Shown: positions 24,053 through 33,350, counted from the first letter of the stretch. The stretch is 60,052 nucleotides of DNA from Bacillota bacterium (GCA_023512375.1 JAILZS010000011.1:1-60052); one strand, 5' to 3'. The notes: generated by a model not told the origin, from the sequence alone. Program-made: numbers and translations.

Positions 24053-25243
24053 ATGCCTAGCGGCACCGGGCGTGTGCGGGTGGTCGTGCTGGGTGCGCAC
24101 TTCGGCGGCCTGGCGGTCCTGCACTGGCTCCACCGCCTCGTGGCAAAGGCGGTGGACGTCGTCGTCGTGGCCGCCAAGCCCTACGCCGTCTTCAAGCCCG
24201 ACCTGGTGTTCAGCGCCTACGCCCGCCCGCGGTTCGTAGGCGCGGCGCGCATCGACCTCTCCGACGTGTGCCGCCGCCTGGGGGTGCGCCTGGTCGTCGA
24301 CTACGCCCTGGCGGTCGAACCCGACCTTCGCCGCGTCCGCCTGGCCAACCGCCCCCCCTTGCCGTATGACGTGCTCTTCCTGGCCACGGGTATGGACTGG
24401 GCGTGGGAGCTCATCCCCGGCCTGGGCCCGGAGACGGGGTTCCTGTGCGAGGACTACGCCTCCCGCCACGTGGCGGCCCGCATGGCGGGCTGGCGCGGCG
24501 GCCGCATCGCCCTGTGGGCCGGGCCGCTCGTGCAGGGACCCGCCTCGCCCCCCGCCCCGACGGCGTGCGAGTGTCCCCTGGTGGAGTGGGTGCTCATGGC
24601 CCACGGCCACCTTCGCTCCCAGGGCCGACGGACCGCGACGCGCTTCGCCCTCGTCACGCCCGCCCGCGCCCTGGGGGAGGAACTCGGGCCGCGGGCGCAG
24701 GCGCGGGTCGCCGCCCACCTCGCCGGGGCGGGCGTGCAGGTGGTGACCGGCGCCCGGGTGCGGGAGGTGACGGCGGACGGTGTGGTGTTCGAGTCGGCGG
24801 ACGGCCGCGTGCGGCGCATGCGGCCCGACCTGTCGGTCTGGATGCCGCCCGCGGCGGGCTCGGCGCTTGCCCGGCGCAGCGGCCTGGACGACGGCTGGGG
24901 ATGGGTGCCCACCGACGGACACATGCGACATGTCGCGCTTCCCGACCTGTACGCCGTGGGCGACATCAACGCTGTCACCGTGCCCAAGCGCGGCCATACC
25001 GCTATGGTGCAGGCGCGCGTCGCCGTCCACCACCTCGCCCGCCGCTTGGGCCGGCGGGTGCAGGCGCCGCCCTACCGGCCGTCCTCGCTCAGCCTGTTGC
25101 ACCTTGGGGGCGGTCGCGCTCTCCTGGATTGGACCCAGGGGCGGCAGGAGGTGATGTGGGAGGGGCGCGGCCCGCATCTCCTGAAACGGGCCTTCTCCTG
25201 GGCCTACCGACGCGGCGGCGGCGGCCTCCCCCTCATGCCCTGA
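24053..25243 (+). CDS. FAD-dependent oxidoreductase (sulfide:quinone reductase-like)
   Basis: This 396-aa flavoprotein resembles sulfide:quinone oxidoreductase and NDH-2 enzymes. It has VVVLGAHFGGLAVL near the N-terminus (an unusual FAD motif, since the second Gly of GxGxxG is H-F), VFKPDLVFSAY, FLATGMDW, and LYAVGDINAVTVPKRGH (second FAD-contacting motif with the ATG/GD). A catalytic disulfide typical of SQR is not evident. The C-terminus has an aromatic basic patch that may bind membrane or quinone. It starts 9 bp after the glutamate synthase-like gene, so the pair forms one operon. GTG 24047 is an alternative start. Confidence 0.72.
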   Translation: MPSGTGRVRVVVLGAHFGGLAVLHWLHRLVAKAVDVVVVAAKPYAVFKPDLVFSAYARPRFVGAARIDLSDVCRRLGVRLVVDYALAVEPDLRRVRLANRPPLPYDVLFLATGMDWAWELIPGLGPETGFLCEDYASRHVAARMAGWRGGRIALWAGPLVQGPASPPAPTACECPLVEWVLMAHGHLRSQGRRTATRFALVTPARALGEELGPRAQARVAAHLAGAGVQVVTGARVREVTADGVVFESADGRVRRMRPDLSVWMPPAAGSALARRSGLDDGWGWVPTDGHMRHVALPDLYAVGDINAVTVPKRGHTAMVQARVAVHHLARRLGRRVQAPPYRPSSLSLLHLGGGRALLDWTQGRQEVMWEGRGPHLLKRAFSWAYRRGGGGLPLMP

Positions 25244-25246
25244 GGG

Positions 25247-26374
25247 TCAGGGGCGCGGGGTGACGGGTGTGGGCGCACCTCGCCTGACCGCCGCCAGCCC
25301 CCAGGTGGCGCCCGTGCGCACGATCGACCACGCCAGGAGGAAGGGGCTCAGGTCTCGCGTGAGGAGGGTGAGCAGGGTGGAGGAATCCGGCAGGGCGAAC
25401 GTCGCGCCCACGATGGCCAGGGTGAAGGCGCACACGGGGGCGATGCGGCCCGCGGGTGCGAGGCGCAGGGCGGACTGGATGTCGAGGCTGCGGTGGAACA
25501 GGCGCACCGCCAGGTAGAGGACGAAGGCGGTGGTCCAGAAGGGGATGACGAGCATGTTCGGGCGCACGAGCGACAGGCTGGTGGGTCCCAGACCCTCGAA
25601 CTCGTAGATCATGGGCCACTCGAGCACGCGCGCCGCCCAGGGGCCGAGGGTGGCGACCACCAGGAAGGCGGCGACGGCGAGAACCGACGCTTGCGCCAGG
25701 TGGGCGGCGAGGGCCCAGCGGGCGGTGCTGCGCCACGTCGCCCCCCGCACCCAGGGGGCGAGGGTGGCGCTCACCTCTCCCTCCGACCAGAGGAACCAGA
25801 TCTGCCCCGTGCCGGCGGCCACCGCCGCCGGCGCCGGCGGCCAAGGAGGGAGGAGGGCGCTTGGAAAGTGGATCTGGGTGGCGGTGACAGCGGTGAGGAC
25901 GAGGAACGAGGCGAGGACGACGGGCATCCAGAACTGCGCGTTGCGCGCCAGCGTGGGGAGCGACTGGGCGGCGAACCATCCCGCCAGACACCCGACGAGA
26001 AGGCGGAAGGGGAGGGCAGAGAGGCTGGGGTAGAAGAACGTCTCCAACATCTGGGCGTACAGGGCGAGGAGCATGGCGTCCAGGACGAGCGAGGCGGCGG
26101 TGTCGACGGTGTACCACGGCCAGGCGAGCGCCCCCCAGACGGCGTGCAGGCGGTCGAAATAGGTGGCGCCTGCGGCCCGCCGCGCCCAGGCGAGCTGCGC
26201 CCGGGAGGAGAGGGCCGACAGGAGGAAGGCGGCGACGGCCGCCCACTCCCAGTCCGCCCCCCCGCCCGACAGGGCCACCTGGGGCCAGACGTAGATGCCG
26301 CCCGCCACCATGCTCACCATGACGACCCAGAGGAACTCCCCATGGCTGATGCGCTCGATCGGGCCGACGGTCAT
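25247..26374 (-). CDS. gerAB: Spore germinant receptor subunit B (GerAB-like permease)
   Basis: This 375-aa membrane protein with about ten helices belongs to the GerB family of APC-type transporters. It opens with ERISHGEFLWVVMVSMVAG, the usual GerAB entry helix, and has a long series of helices with TATQIHFPSALLPPWPP in the middle. In germinant receptors the B subunit binds the germinant in the inner spore membrane. The start overlaps the C-subunit stop by ATGA, so the order is A-C-B in one operon. It is convergent with the flavoprotein gene, only 3 bp apart, with a CCCTGA-N3-TCAGGG hairpin at the shared end. Confidence 0.85.
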   Translation of the reverse strand: MTVGPIERISHGEFLWVVMVSMVAGGIYVWPQVALSGGGADWEWAAVAAFLLSALSSRAQLAWARRAAGATYFDRLHAVWGALAWPWYTVDTAASLVLDAMLLALYAQMLETFFYPSLSALPFRLLVGCLAGWFAAQSLPTLARNAQFWMPVVLASFLVLTAVTATQIHFPSALLPPWPPAPAAVAAGTGQIWFLWSEGEVSATLAPWVRGATWRSTARWALAAHLAQASVLAVAAFLVVATLGPWAARVLEWPMIYEFEGLGPTSLSLVRPNMLVIPFWTTAFVLYLAVRLFHRSLDIQSALRLAPAGRIAPVCAFTLAIVGATFALPDSSTLLTLLTRDLSPFLLAWSIVRTGATWGLAAVRRGAPTPVTPRP

Positions 26375-27480
26375 CGGCTGATGCCGGCCGTCTCGACCAC
26401 GGTCGCCACCCGCACCCGGGCGGCGATGGGCCGAAAGTACTCGCTCCCCGGCGCCAGGGCGTAGGTCAGGCGGGGGGCACGCAGGATGGCCTTCTCCGTG
26501 AGGTCTGCCGGGTCGACTCGGTGGGCGTTGGCCCACGCCAGGGCGGCGAGCACCCGCTCCAGGACGTAGCGCGAGACGAGCATACGGGCGCGGACGGCGG
26601 CGGCCGTGCTGTTTTCCGACACCATGGCGGCGAGCTGGCCGTGCACGCGCACGGCGACGTCCGCCACCAGGCCGTCTCCGGTGAGGCGGCAGGAGCAGCG
26701 CGTGCGCGCCGTCACGCGCGTGACGGTGTAGGTGGTTCCTTCGGAGGAGAACGAGAAGCTGTCGCGGGTGACGCGCGAGGTGAGGTAGGCCAGGCCGGCC
26801 CCCGCGTCGGGAGGCATCACGAGCACCGGTCCCGCGGAGGGGTAGACCGCCACCCCCGTGTTCACCACGTCGCCATCCTCGGCCACGAGGACGGGGGCCA
26901 CGGGGGCGGCGCCGGGGCTCTCGCTGCGCGACCACCACTCCCACGCCGGCATGCGCCAGTCGAAGGCGCGGCACCAGTGGCAGGCGAGGAAGGTGGTGAG
27001 GAAGTAGCGGGGCACGATCTCCTGGGCTGTGGGCAGGGTGAGTAGGTGGCCCGTCGGGGAGGGCGAGGCCGCCACCAGGAAGTTGCTCGGAACGAGGGCC
27101 TGCTGCTGCAGGTCGGCGACGACGGCCCGTGCTCGCTGGGCGGGGAGGGAGAGGCCCAGGACGAGGACCTGGAGGTCGCCAAGATACGGTTGGCGGCTGA
27201 GGCGGTCCTGGACCGCCTCCACCGCGCTGGCGAAGTCGGCGGCGCGCACGTGGGTGGAGTACACCTGCGTGGCGGGCGTGAGGTTGGTGATGCTCGAGGC
27301 GCTGGCCGTGACGTTGGGGAAGATGAACGTCCAGACCAGCTCGCCGCCCCGTCCGGCGTCCGCGCCCACGGCCAGGACGATGGCGCGGCTTTCGATCGGG
27401 TGGGCGTCGCCGCAGCCGGCGGCGGCGAGCGCCACGGCGAGGAGCGTCCCCATCCCCGCTGCGGCGCGGGCCGGGATCAC
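26371..27480 (-). CDS. gerAC: Spore germinant receptor subunit C (lipoprotein)
   Basis: This 369-aa lipoprotein has a signal peptide ending in a lipobox (LAAAGCGDAHPIESRAIVLA), then the Ger(x)C fold: AVGADAGRGGELVWTFIFPN, SAVEAVQDRLSRQPYLGDL, VLVLGLSL and a C-terminal AYGFDPADLTEK-like helix region. It is anchored to the outer face of the inner spore membrane and works with A and B subunits. GTG 27480 overlaps the A-subunit stop by GTGA. Unusually, one stretch has C-x2-C plus RTRCSCRL, extra Cys not expected in the family; their role is unknown. Confidence 0.87.
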   Translation of the reverse strand: MIPARAAAGMGTLLAVALAAAGCGDAHPIESRAIVLAVGADAGRGGELVWTFIFPNVTASASSITNLTPATQVYSTHVRAADFASAVEAVQDRLSRQPYLGDLQVLVLGLSLPAQRARAVVADLQQQALVPSNFLVAASPSPTGHLLTLPTAQEIVPRYFLTTFLACHWCRAFDWRMPAWEWWSRSESPGAAPVAPVLVAEDGDVVNTGVAVYPSAGPVLVMPPDAGAGLAYLTSRVTRDSFSFSSEGTTYTVTRVTARTRCSCRLTGDGLVADVAVRVHGQLAAMVSENSTAAAVRARMLVSRYVLERVLAALAWANAHRVDPADLTEKAILRAPRLTYALAPGSEYFRPIAARVRVATVVETAGISR

Positions 27481-29078
27481 GTCGGGCCGCGGCCGCTTCG
27501 CCCCGTGCGCAGGTGGACGGAGGTGCGCAAGGCGGGCGGCGAGAGCCAGCGCGTGTCGAGGGGGCGGGCGCCCGTGGGGCGGCGGCGCAGGTGCGCGTAC
27601 GGGAGGCGGATGATGGTGTTGCCCCAGTCGCGCAGGCGGAAGGGCGCCCACGGCTCGAAGTAGGGGACGCCGAAGGAACTCATGCGGCACAGCTGGCCGA
27701 TGAGAAGCATGGAGACGAAGACGATGCCCTCCAGCCCGAGGACGGTGGCGGCGCTCAGCATGGCGAAGTTCACCAGGCGCCAGGTGCCGGTGAGCTCGTA
27801 CACGGGTGCGGTGTAGAACGAGAGGGCGGTGAGGGTGATGAGGACGATCACCTGGGGGCTGACGATGCCGGCCCGCACCACCGCCGTCCCGACCACGATG
27901 GCGCCGACGGTGCCGATCGTCGTCCCCAGCACCTGGGGCAGGCGGATGGCGGCCTCCCGCAGCATCTCGATCACGAGCACCATGAGGAGGACCTCGGTGA
28001 CGGGGGAGGCCGGCATGCCCGAGCGGCTGCCGGCGATGCTGATGAGGAACGTGGCCGGGATGACGTTGAGGTTGACCTCCGTCGCCGCCAGGTAGAGGGC
28101 CGGCAGGTAGACGCCGATGCCCCAGCCCACGAAGCGGATGAGACGGACGAAGGAGGCGTCGTACCACGCCCCGGAGTAGTCCATCTCCGTACGGTAGAAG
28201 TCGGCGAGGGGCGCCGGCGCCACGAGGACGAAGGGGTCGCCGTCCACGAGCACCAGCACCTTGCCCTCGGCGAGGCGCCACATGGCGAGGCCGACGCGCT
28301 CCGTGGCCCGGATGGTGGGGAAGATGGACGAGGGGTGGTCCCGGATCAGGCCGGCGATGGCGGTGGCGTTGGGGCGCGTGTCCACTTCCACGCGCCGTAA
28401 CCGGTCGACGACGACGTCCACCAGGGCGGGGTTGGTCACCCCCTCGATGTAGGCCACCGCCACGGCCTGTTGCTGCTTTCCTACCGCCAGGGGGATGAAC
28501 TTGAGGTCGGGGCGGGGGAGGAAGCGCCGGATCTGGGCCATCTGGGTGGTGATGGACTCGGTGAAGGCCTCGTCCGGGCCGCGCACGCTCATCTCCGTCT
28601 TGGGGCGGGAGATGGTGCGCTCCTTGTAGCGGGCGGTGGCGACCGACCACGCCACCGGGCAGCCGGGGGCGAAGACCAGGGTGTCGCCCCGGGTGAGGCG
28701 GGCCAGGATGTCCGGCCAGTTGTCCACCGCCTCCACCCCGCCGGCGCCGAAGGTGCGTTCGCCCCACTCGGAGGGAGGCACGGTGGTGGAGAGGAGGGGC
28801 GTCACCACGCCGCTCTCCACCAGGGTGGAGTCGACGAGGCCGCCGACGTAGGCCACGAGGGCGACATGCGGGGCGCAGGCCGGGGGCGCAAGGCGGCGCA
28901 GGACCACGTCGGGGCTCTGGGCCATGATGCGCTGGAGGCGGCGCTGGACGAGGGCGATGCGGGGGCGGTAGGGGTCGCCTGGCCCCCCGCGCTTGGACGC
29001 GAGCGCGGCCAGCCAGCCGTCGAGGCGGTTGAGCTGGCGCGCGCACTGTGCGAGGAGGGAGGTAAGGTCGCGTTCCAT
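27477..29078 (-). CDS. gerAA: Spore germinant receptor subunit A (GerAA-like)
   Basis: This 533-aa protein has an N-terminal soluble domain (about 1-280; two similar subdomains with ALVAYVGGLVDSTLVESG and AVAYIEGVTNPALVDVV, both typical of GerA) and about five C-terminal membrane helices, with MDYSGAWYDASFVRLIRFVG at their start and ATFLISIAGSRSGMPASPVTE in a conserved loop. With B and C it forms the nutrient receptor, probably an ion channel, that triggers germination. ATG 29078 has GGAGGGAGG about 8 bp upstream. It is the first gene of the operon and marks the organism as a spore former. Confidence 0.93.
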   Translation of the reverse strand: MERDLTSLLAQCARQLNRLDGWLAALASKRGGPGDPYRPRIALVQRRLQRIMAQSPDVVLRRLAPPACAPHVALVAYVGGLVDSTLVESGVVTPLLSTTVPPSEWGERTFGAGGVEAVDNWPDILARLTRGDTLVFAPGCPVAWSVATARYKERTISRPKTEMSVRGPDEAFTESITTQMAQIRRFLPRPDLKFIPLAVGKQQQAVAVAYIEGVTNPALVDVVVDRLRRVEVDTRPNATAIAGLIRDHPSSIFPTIRATERVGLAMWRLAEGKVLVLVDGDPFVLVAPAPLADFYRTEMDYSGAWYDASFVRLIRFVGWGIGVYLPALYLAATEVNLNVIPATFLISIAGSRSGMPASPVTEVLLMVLVIEMLREAAIRLPQVLGTTIGTVGAIVVGTAVVRAGIVSPQVIVLITLTALSFYTAPVYELTGTWRLVNFAMLSAATVLGLEGIVFVSMLLIGQLCRMSSFGVPYFEPWAPFRLRDWGNTIIRLPYAHLRRRPTGARPLDTRWLSPPALRTSVHLRTGRSGRGPT

Positions 29079-29339
29079 CGCCCGCTAGTATGCGGGAAGG
29101 AGGCGGGGGGCATGTGCCGGCCCACCACCTCGGGACGCCGGGTGCGCGAGGCTGCCGGGGTCCGGACGGCCGCGACGGCTCCCCCGCCAGCCCGCGGGAG
29201 GCGCGGGGGGATGCCCGCCCCGACGGCGCGGAACGGTAGGATCGGGGTGGGACGGGCGGCGGTGCCTCGCGGCGGCGGCCGGCGGGGCGGGATCCCGGAC
29301 ACCGCCCGGCATCGCGGCCGCCGGCCGGAGGGGTAGGGC

Positions 29340-29651
29340 GTGGACCTGTGGGACCTCATCGCCATCGTGCCCTCGCTCGGGGTGGCGGACTTCCTCATCT
29401 TCGGGGGGGAGTGGGTGGCGCACGCGCCAGCGGAGGCGGCGCGACGCCGCCGTCTGGAGCGCGCCCGCTCCCGCACGGCGGTGGGGTGGGGCGCGCTCAC
29501 CCTGGGCGTGTGGGCGCTGTCCGAAGGGGTGTTGGGGGGCGTTTCGCCCCCCCACCCCCTGTCCTTGGTCCTCGCGGGCGCGGCTTCCGCCGCCGCCGGG
29601 GTAGGGGCGGCGTGGGTGCGGCCCCTGCGCCGGCCGTCGGAGTCTCCCTAA
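29340..29651 (+). CDS. Small membrane protein of unknown function
   Basis: This 103-aa protein has three hydrophobic segments: LIAIVPSLGVADFLIF near the start (broken by a Pro), AVGWGALTLGVWALS in the middle and LAGAASAAAGVGAAW near the end. They are separated by a charged arginine-rich loop. No family is recognised. GTG 29340 follows GGAGGGGTAGG. It is divergent from the germination operon and its end overlaps the convergent PNPOx-family gene by 4 bp. Expression with sporulation genes is possible but unproven. Confidence 0.45.
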   Translation: MDLWDLIAIVPSLGVADFLIFGGEWVAHAPAEAARRRRLERARSRTAVGWGALTLGVWALSEGVLGGVSPPHPLSLVLAGAASAAAGVGAAWVRPLRRPSESP

Positions 29652-30304
29652 GCGCGCCGTCCTTCCAGCAGGCGGGCCAGGTAGGGCGGAAGAGGGCGCG
29701 GCGCCATGTCCGGTGCCGGCTCCGGCAGGCCGAACGCCTGCCGCACCGGCACGACGCCGGCCCACACCTCGAGATCCGGGTCCTCGGGCACGTCGCCGGG
29801 CGGGCCGGCGCGCACCTTGGCCGACACCTCCTCCAGGTCGAGGCGCAGGACGCGCGTGGAGCGCACCTCCGCCTCGGTGGGCGGGCGGAGGTCGCGCCAG
29901 CGGCCGGGGAGCACGTGGTCGGTGAGCGCCTCTAGGGCGGCGAGCTTCTCCGCCCGTTCCGCCACATCGCGCGCATGGCCGAAGACGACGGCGGAGCGGT
30001 AGTTGAGGGAATGGTGGTAGGCGGAGCGGGCCAGGACGAGACCGTCCACGAGGGTGGCGGCGACGCACGCCTCCGCCCCGCCCGCCAGGGTGCCGAGCAT
30101 GGCCGAGGCCGGGGCGCCGTGCAGGTAGAGGCGATCCCCTACGCGCGCGTGCAACGTGGGCAGGACGAACGGATGGCCGCGCCGCGCGAAAGCGACGTGG
30201 CAGTAGAGCGCCTCGTCCAGGATGGCGTACACGGCGGCCCGGTCGTACACCCCCCGCTCCGGGTGGCGGCGCACGCGCGTGCGCGGCGACGGTGCCTCGG
30301 GCAA
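29648..30304 (-). CDS. Pyridoxamine 5'-phosphate oxidase-family flavoprotein
   Basis: This 218-aa protein fits the PNPOx-like split-barrel FMN-binding family. It has RRHPERGVYDRAAVYAILD (typical of the PNPOx-related 'R-x-P-x-R-x-x-Y/D' entry), HPFVLPTLHARVGDRLYLHG and YRSAVVFGHARDVAERAEKL. Such proteins bind FMN and many are flavin-nucleotide-binding or general-stress enzymes without assigned substrate. TTG 30304 is preceded by AAGGGGGAAGG. It is a single gene; its 3' end overlaps the convergent small membrane gene. Confidence 0.82.
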   Translation of the reverse strand: MPEAPSPRTRVRRHPERGVYDRAAVYAILDEALYCHVAFARRGHPFVLPTLHARVGDRLYLHGAPASAMLGTLAGGAEACVAATLVDGLVLARSAYHHSLNYRSAVVFGHARDVAERAEKLAALEALTDHVLPGRWRDLRPPTEAEVRSTRVLRLDLEEVSAKVRAGPPGDVPEDPDLEVWAGVVPVRQAFGLPEPAPDMAPRPLPPYLARLLEGRRA

Positions 30305-30524
30305 CGGCCTTCCCCCTTCCGCGCTGGGTCAACCCAGGGTGGCCGTTTCGCCCCGCGCCCGTCAAGGCGCGCCGTGGGCTAGAAGGGGCGGCGGTTGCGA
30401 AGGGCGGCGGACGCGGCGCGCCCCGGGGGAGGGGGCGGACGGCGGCGCGTCGAAGGGCTGGAGGCGACCCGCCGCTGGCGGCGGGCGCAGGCGGACGTTC
30501 CATCCTACCGGGAGGCGCAACATC

Positions 30525-31739
30525 TTGCCGACGAAGAACAAGCGCTATGGCGGGTACCGGTCGTACGCCTACCTCGAGGCGGGGCGGGACTACCGTCCCT
30601 TCGCCCTGGCGCCCGAGCTGGGCCGGGTGCCGGAGCACACGGTGGAGGTCGACCCCGAGCAGGAGGCGCGGGTACGCCGCCTCCTAGAGGAGAACATCGT
30701 CGTCTCTCTCCACGACCACCCCACGCTGGTGCCGGCGGACCTGGCGGAGATCGTCGACTACCGGCGCCAGGGGAGGGAGTTCACCGCCTACGAGGCGCTC
30801 AGCCGGTCGTACCTGGACGCCGTGTTCGACAACATGATGGACGGTACGGCCGTGGTCACGTCGAAGAGCGGTTGGAAGTGGGACGACGTCGTCTACGACC
30901 TCGGCATGCGCTTGTCCGACCTGGCGCACCAGGACTTCATCGTCCCATGCCGCACGGTGGCGGACATCCGCCGCGCCAAGGAGGAGGGGCGCCTCGCCTG
31001 GGTGGCGGCGCTGGAGGCGGCGACCCCGATCGAGAACGAGCTCGACCGCATCGACATCCTGTACGGCCTGGGAGTGCGCCTCATGGGCGTCGCGTACAGC
31101 GAGTCGAACGCCCTCGGCAGCGGCCTGCGCGAAGCGGTCGACGGCGGCCTGACCATGTTCGGGCGCGAGGCGGTGCGGCGCATGAACCGTCTGGGCATGG
31201 CGATCGACGTCTCCCACGCCGGCGACCGCACCGCCCTGGACACGATCGAGGTGAGCGAGAGGCCGGTGTTCATCACCCACGCCGGCGCCCGCGCCCTTTG
31301 GCCCACGGCGCGCATGAAGCCCGACGAGGTCATCCGGGCCTGCGCCGAGAAGGGAGGGGTGGTGGGGATCGAGGCCGCGCCGCACACCACCCTCACGCGC
31401 GCCCACCCGCGCCACTCCATCGAATCGGTGATGGAGCACTTCGAGTACTGCGTCGACCTGGTCGGGATCGACCACGTCGCCTTCGGCCCCGACACCCTGT
31501 ACGGCGACCACGTGGGCCTGCACCGCGCCTTCGCCGCCCACCTCTCCATCGCCTCCGCCCACCAGGGGCCGGCGTTCGAAGAGGTGCCCTACGTGGCCGG
31601 GATCGAGAACCCCACCGAGGCCTTTCCCAACATCGTGCGCTGGCTCGTGCGGCACGGCTACGGCGACGAGGACATCGCCAAGGTGATCGGCAAGAACGTT
31701 TTGCGCGTCCTCGAGGACGTCTGGTACGAACCGCACTAG
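30525..31739 (+). CDS. Membrane dipeptidase-family peptidase (M19)
   Basis: This 404-aa amidohydrolase-fold protein belongs to the M19 dipeptidase family. It has the metal-ligand motif SLHDHPTLV (about residue 63), the bridging-Glu region near ENEL, MAIDVSHAGDRT (His ligand) and VFITHAGARAL (His ligand), and VGIDHVAFGPDTL (Asp/Gly loop). Family members cut dipeptides and can accept D-amino-acid dipeptides. TTG 30525 has GGGAGG about 10 bp upstream. It lies next to a convergent Mur-ligase-like gene, which hints at peptidoglycan or D-amino-acid turnover, though that is inference. Confidence 0.85.
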   Translation: MPTKNKRYGGYRSYAYLEAGRDYRPFALAPELGRVPEHTVEVDPEQEARVRRLLEENIVVSLHDHPTLVPADLAEIVDYRRQGREFTAYEALSRSYLDAVFDNMMDGTAVVTSKSGWKWDDVVYDLGMRLSDLAHQDFIVPCRTVADIRRAKEEGRLAWVAALEAATPIENELDRIDILYGLGVRLMGVAYSESNALGSGLREAVDGGLTMFGREAVRRMNRLGMAIDVSHAGDRTALDTIEVSERPVFITHAGARALWPTARMKPDEVIRACAEKGGVVGIEAAPHTTLTRAHPRHSIESVMEHFEYCVDLVGIDHVAFGPDTLYGDHVGLHRAFAAHLSIASAHQGPAFEEVPYVAGIENPTEAFPNIVRWLVRHGYGDEDIAKVIGKNVLRVLEDVWYEPH

Positions 31740-31748
31740 GCCGCGCCG

Positions 31749-33350
31749 CTACGCCTCGCCCGCCGGGCCTGGCGACGGCGCCCGCTCGCCGTCGAACACC
31801 CCGTAGCTCTGGACCAGGTAGGGGGGCGGCGGCGCGGGCATGATGCCGAGGCGCCGGCACAGCGCCTGCTCGGCCAGGCGCGGGCCGGCGTCCATGCCGA
31901 ACGTGCCCAAGAGCAGGAGGAGTCCACCCGGGCGCAGCCGGTCCACCGCGGCCTCCACCGCTCCCGCCAGATCGGTGTGGACCTCGGCCGCCACACCGGC
32001 CGCGCCGAGCACGGCGAGGAAGGCACCGACCTCCTCGTCGCGCACGGCGTGGTCGACGCTCATGCCGGCCACCTCCCCCCGGCTGAGGGACACGATGAGG
32101 GGCGACAGCCCCAGCCGTCCGGCGTGGCGCGCGAACACGCGGGCGATGGCGGCGTTCACCTCGGCGCCTCGGTGGCCGCGCAGGGCGCACACGGCCACCA
32201 CCTGCTCGTGCCCGGAGGAGGCGGCCCAGCGCAGGACGGTGTCGTAGCTGGCCTCGTTCATGGCCACGTCGTTCGTCACGGTGTAGGGGCCGACGCGCCG
32301 GCTCTCCAGGCGGCGGAGGGGGGGCGGGAAGGCCTGAAGCGCGGCTAGCGCCCGCCGGGCGTCGAGGCCGCGCCCCAAGGCGGCGGCCAAGGCGGCGACG
32401 GCGTTCATCGCGTTGTGCTCGCCCGGCAGGGCGAGGTCGAGGGAGAGATCGCGCTCGCCGCCCGGCCTTAGGTCGGCCGGGGCGATGCGAACGCGCGCGC
32501 GCACGCGCTCCCCCCGGGCCTCGACGGCGGTGAGGCGGAGGTCGGCGCGGGCCTCCGCGCCGAAGCCGAGGACGCGGGCGCGGGCCCCGCGCGCGAAGGC
32601 CCACACCTCCGGGTCGTCGGCGTTGAGCACCGCCAGCGCGCCGGCGTCCAGGGCGTGGATGAAGGCGCGCTTGGCGGCGGCGTACGAGGCGAAGTCGCCG
32701 TGGAAGTCGAGGTGGTCGGGGGAGAGGTTGGTGGCGACGCCGACGTCGAACCTGAGGCCGTCGATCCGCCCGAGGACGACGGCGTGCGACGAAACCTCCA
32801 GCACAGCCGCCTGTGCCCCGGCGTCCACGCACGCTGCGAGGAAGCGCTCGAGGTCGGGCGGAGGGGGCGTGGTCCAGAAGGGGCGGAAGAGGGCAGCGCC
32901 CACCCGCACCTCGGTCGTCGTCCAGTGGCCGGCGGGAAGGCCGGCGGCGGACAGGACGGCCGAGGTCATGAGGGCGGTGGTGGTCTTGCCGTTCGTACCC
33001 GTGACGCCGAACAGGCGCAGCCTGTCCGCCGGATGGCCGTACAGGCGGGCGGCGAGCGGCGCGAGCAGGGCGCGCGGGTCGGGCACGAGGAGGGTGGGGA
33101 CGCCCGCGGGGACGGGTGCGCCTGAGGGCAAGACGACGGCGGCGGCGCCCCGTCCGACGGCGTCTTCCAAGTACCGGAGGCCGTGACCGGTGGCGCCGTC
33201 CAGGGCGAAGAAGACCGCTCCGGGCTCGACCCGTCGGGAGTCCGTCACCAGCGCCGTGACGGGCCGGTCGTCGAATGCTCCCACCCGTTCGCCCTGGACC
33301 CCCTCGACCAGAGCGGTGAGCGGCATCGTGCGCAGTGCTGCCAACGGCAC
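31749..33350 (-). CDS. Mur ligase-family protein (MurE-like, atypical)
   Basis: This 533-aa ATP-dependent ligase has the three-domain Mur layout: an N-terminal UDP-binding-like domain (VTDSRRVEPGAVFFAL), a central ATPase domain with P-loop GVTGTNGKTTTALMTS (about residue 114), VLEVSSHAVVLGRIDG and NLSPDHLDFHGDF, and a C-terminal domain with HRGAEVNAAIARVF. It is MurE-like, but I see no D-N-P-R motif, the meso-diaminopimelate-binding loop of MurE, so its amino acid substrate probably differs. No other cell-wall genes are adjacent, so it may be an accessory ligase. GTG 33350 or ATG 33326 could be the start; neither has a good ribosome site. Confidence 0.75.
   Translation of the reverse strand: MPLAALRTMPLTALVEGVQGERVGAFDDRPVTALVTDSRRVEPGAVFFALDGATGHGLRYLEDAVGRGAAAVVLPSGAPVPAGVPTLLVPDPRALLAPLAARLYGHPADRLRLFGVTGTNGKTTTALMTSAVLSAAGLPAGHWTTTEVRVGAALFRPFWTTPPPPDLERFLAACVDAGAQAAVLEVSSHAVVLGRIDGLRFDVGVATNLSPDHLDFHGDFASYAAAKRAFIHALDAGALAVLNADDPEVWAFARGARARVLGFGAEARADLRLTAVEARGERVRARVRIAPADLRPGGERDLSLDLALPGEHNAMNAVAALAAALGRGLDARRALAALQAFPPPLRRLESRRVGPYTVTNDVAMNEASYDTVLRWAASSGHEQVVAVCALRGHRGAEVNAAIARVFARHAGRLGLSPLIVSLSRGEVAGMSVDHAVRDEEVGAFLAVLGAAGVAAEVHTDLAGAVEAAVDRLRPGGLLLLLGTFGMDAGPRLAEQALCRRLGIMPAPPPPYLVQSYGVFDGERAPSPGPAGEA

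Noticed and set aside
22460-25177. 905-aa minus-strand frame opposite the FMN and flavoprotein genes
   Set aside because: Runs antisense to two genes with clear domains; the product is low-complexity Arg/Pro/Gly/His sequence typical of high-GC shadow frames.
25238-25252. CCCTGA-N3-TCAGGG hairpin between the convergent flavoprotein and gerAB genes
   Set aside because: Only a 6-bp stem with no T-run. It may help terminate transcription, but I would not list it as a firm terminator.
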